Below, piece after piece: positions 62,627 to 64,000 of a stretch of DNA of 64,000 bases; the first letter of the stretch is position 1, and each line of letters opens with the position of its first letter. The stretch is taken from NCBI GenBank assembly GCA_036275915.1, contig DASUCV010000017.1:91001-155000 (forward strand), written 5' to 3'. Both the position numbers and the translations under genes were made by a program. The notes under the pieces were generated by a model. The model made no database searches. It worked only from the letters and a program-made list of their open reading frames with translations, and had not been told where the DNA came from. Source of the DNA: Candidatus Polarisedimenticolaceae bacterium (GTDB taxonomy: Bacteria > Acidobacteriota > Polarisedimenticolia > Polarisedimenticolales > DASRJG01).

Positions 62627-63049
62627 TCAGCGCGCTGGAGCGGCCGGGGTGTACGTCCAGCCGGTCTCGACGATCTGGCCGGCGAGCCCCGCCTTTCGCT
62701 GACGCGCCTTCTCGAGGTTCTGCGCTTCCTCAAAGCTGTGCAGGCTCGTACAGGCGACCGGCTGCGGGTTGTCGGGTTGCGGCTTGAACGCGTACTTCGA
62801 TTCGAGATACTTCAGAAACGCTTCGCTCACAGGGCCCAAGCTCTGGGCCTCCGCGGCAAAGGCCGCGCTGAAATACGTCACCGAGCGCTTGGCAGGATCA
62901 TTGGGGGACGGAGTCGAAGACGCAGTGCAGAACAAATAGTTGGTCGAGCTCGGAGGGCCGCTCTGTACGACGTCAGCGGCATTGGCGGCCGCGAACATGA
63001 GCGCGACGGCGGGAAGCGCCACCGCGATCACTCTGCGCTTACGATTCAT
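62627..63049 (-). CDS. Small secreted protein of unknown function
   Basis: 140 residues with a GGAGGG ribosome site 6 bases before the ATG. Signal peptide about 1-24 (ending ANA). The mature part has two Cys ('NYLFCTASS', 'PVACTSLHSFEEA') that could form a disulfide. It contains 'VTYFSAAFAAEAQSLGPVSEAFLKYL' style text, reminiscent of small secreted proteins annotated only as hypothetical. It is inserted between ruvC and ruvA, which are adjacent in most genomes. Confidence 0.7.
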   Translation of the reverse strand: MNRKRRVIAVALPAVALMFAAANAADVVQSGPPSSTNYLFCTASSTPSPNDPAKRSVTYFSAAFAAEAQSLGPVSEAFLKYLESKYAFKPQPDNPQPVACTSLHSFEEAQNLEKARQRKAGLAGQIVETGWTYTPAAPAR

Positions 63050-63088
63050 CCCGGTCCCTCCTTCGACGATGTTCCGGTATTGTCGCCT

Positions 63089-63598
63089 TCAACGCGCGCG
63101 ACGGCCAGCGCGCGACCACACCGCCGACGCCCCGCAGCCGAACAGATGACAGAGGGCCGCCGCCGCCGCGTCGGCGACATCCGGTCCTTCGAACGCGTGG
63201 TCGACCGCGAGCAGGCGGGCCACCATCGCCTGGACTTGGATCTTCTCGGCGCTGCCGGTGCCGGTGACCGCCTTCTTGATCGTCGCGGGCGCGTACTCCT
63301 GGACCGGTACCGCCGCACGCCCGAGCGAGGCGAGAATCACGCCGCGCGCGTGGGCAAGCTGGAGCGCCGAGCGTGCGCTGACTCCGTGGAACGGAGCCTC
63401 GACGGCGGCGAACGTCGGCCGGTAGGCGGCCACGATCGCGTCCATCTCGTCATGGAGCTTCGCGAGCCGTTGCTCGAAGGCGAGCCTTTCGGGGAGAACG
63501 ATCGCACCGCAAGCGGTGAGCTCGGGGTGGTAGGCCGTGCCGCTCAGGACCGCCCAGCCCGCGCGTCGCGAGCCCGGGTCGACGCCGAGGACGCGCAT
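63089..63598 (-). CDS. ruvC: Holliday junction resolvase RuvC
   Basis: 169 residues from ATG 63598; frame upstream is antisense to yebC. Catalytic acids are in place: D7 in 'RVLGVDPGSRRAGWAV', Glu in 'FAAVEAPFHGVSARSAL' and the C-terminal Asp pair in 'HAFEGPDVADAAAAALCH' (EGPDVADA). It cleaves the junctions moved by RuvAB. It follows yebC closely (14 bp), the usual yebC-ruvC order. Confidence 0.96.
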   Translation of the reverse strand: MRVLGVDPGSRRAGWAVLSGTAYHPELTACGAIVLPERLAFEQRLAKLHDEMDAIVAAYRPTFAAVEAPFHGVSARSALQLAHARGVILASLGRAAVPVQEYAPATIKKAVTGTGSAEKIQVQAMVARLLAVDHAFEGPDVADAAAAALCHLFGCGASAVWSRAGRRAR

Positions 63599-63612
63599 AC
63601 CGGCGGACGACG

Positions 63613-64000
63613 TCAGGAAGCCTCCTCGGCGATGGCGGCGTCGTCGAACGAAAGATTCGCGTAAACGTTCTGCACGTCGTCGTGCTCTTCGAGCACCTCG
63701 AGCAGGCGGAGACATTGCCCCGCCTTCTTCGCGTCGAGATCGACCGAGGTGGTCGGCACCATGGCGAGCTTGGCTTCGGTGGTGGGGATACCGGCCTTCT
63801 CGAGCGCTTCCTGCACGGCCGAGAACGCGGACGGGCCGCAGGTCACCTCGAAGCCATCGGAGCCGGATTGCATGTCGTCGGCACCGGCATCGAGGACGAT
63901 CTCCATCAGGCGCTCCTCGGTGGCTTGCCCCGTCGCGATGGCGAACTGTCCCTTCTTTTCGAACATCCATGACACGCTGTTCGGCTGGCCGAGATCGCCG
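63613..64000 (-). CDS. yebC: YebC/PmpR-family protein, C-terminal part
   Basis: The gene enters from the right edge; about 129 residues are visible. 'GDLGQPNSVSWMFEKKGQF' matches the YebC 'GxLGxxGSVxWMFxxKG' motif, and 'DAGADDMQSGSDGFEVTC' and 'LAMVPTTSVDLD' continue the family. YebC proteins are transcription regulators and, as later found, help ribosomes through proline stretches. The start lies outside the window. Confidence 0.92.
   Translation of the reverse strand, partial: GDLGQPNSVSWMFEKKGQFAIATGQATEERLMEIVLDAGADDMQSGSDGFEVTCGPSAFSAVQEALEKAGIPTTEAKLAMVPTTSVDLDAKKAGQCLRLLEVLEEHDDVQNVYANLSFDDAAIAEEAS

Overview
The window is high-GC bacterial chromosomal DNA, densely packed, with many ATGA, GTGA or TTGA stop/start overlaps. 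The gene content suggests Acidobacteriota: an M13 peptidase, secreted tandem amidohydrolases, an S55 (SpoIVB-type) protease in an apparent non-sporulator, DUF1573 proteins, a SUF operon led by an Rrf2 regulator, and a giant secreted S8 protease with Cys-rich and calcium-loop motifs. The phylum is an inference; no rRNA or other strong taxonomic marker is present.

Layout. 1-10.4 kb: start of an M13 peptidase, a secreted propeller-like protein, an ABC exporter pair, a small four-Cys protein, arginine deiminase, an outer-membrane barrel, a SlyD-type FKBP, a DUF2238 membrane protein and a 1081-residue exported protein of unknown function. 10.4-18.7 kb: the rrf2-sufBCDSU-sufT operon, then an RsbU-like phosphatase overlapping a CysQ-like phosphatase, and a small membrane protein. 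18.7-25 kb: two secreted amidohydrolase-fold proteins, of which only one domain in three keeps metal ligands, and several small exported or Cys-rich proteins. 25-32.7 kb: two tandem DUF1573 proteins, MntH fused to a universal-stress domain with divergent MntR, a half-size TauE-like protein, and an NRAMP-related probable Mg2+ transporter paired with a soluble MgtE_N/CBS protein. 32.7-38.7 kb: a glycerol-3-phosphate dehydrogenase-like oxidoreductase, an M50 protease, and a cassette of repeat, RodZ-like, TPR and PP2C proteins. 38.8-51 kb: an exported pseudo-metalloprotease, argS, a degenerate GGDEF protein, an S55 protease, a propeller protein, a peptide transporter without its ATPases, and signal peptidase I; larE converges on it. 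52-60.3 kb: one 2731-residue secreted subtilase with its own promoter and a perfect terminator. 60.3-60.9 kb: an intergenic scar with an IS110 transposase fragment. 60.9-64 kb: ruvB, ruvA, a small secreted protein, ruvC and the end of yebC.

The most notable signal is at 25976-27082. One of the two DUF1573 genes has an in-frame TGA exactly where its neighbour and the family carry the first Cys of a CGC motif. The frame stays open and homologous on both sides, and a hairpin with bacterial-SECIS-like geometry follows the TGA and is absent from the Cys-containing neighbour. This looks like an undescribed selenoprotein (Sec-Gly-Cys) made beside its Cys paralogue.

A second recurring signal is TAnnnT hexamers 6-10 bp upstream of start codons without a good Shine-Dalgarno sequence, suggesting that several first genes have leaderless mRNAs. 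No tRNA, rRNA or CRISPR array was seen.
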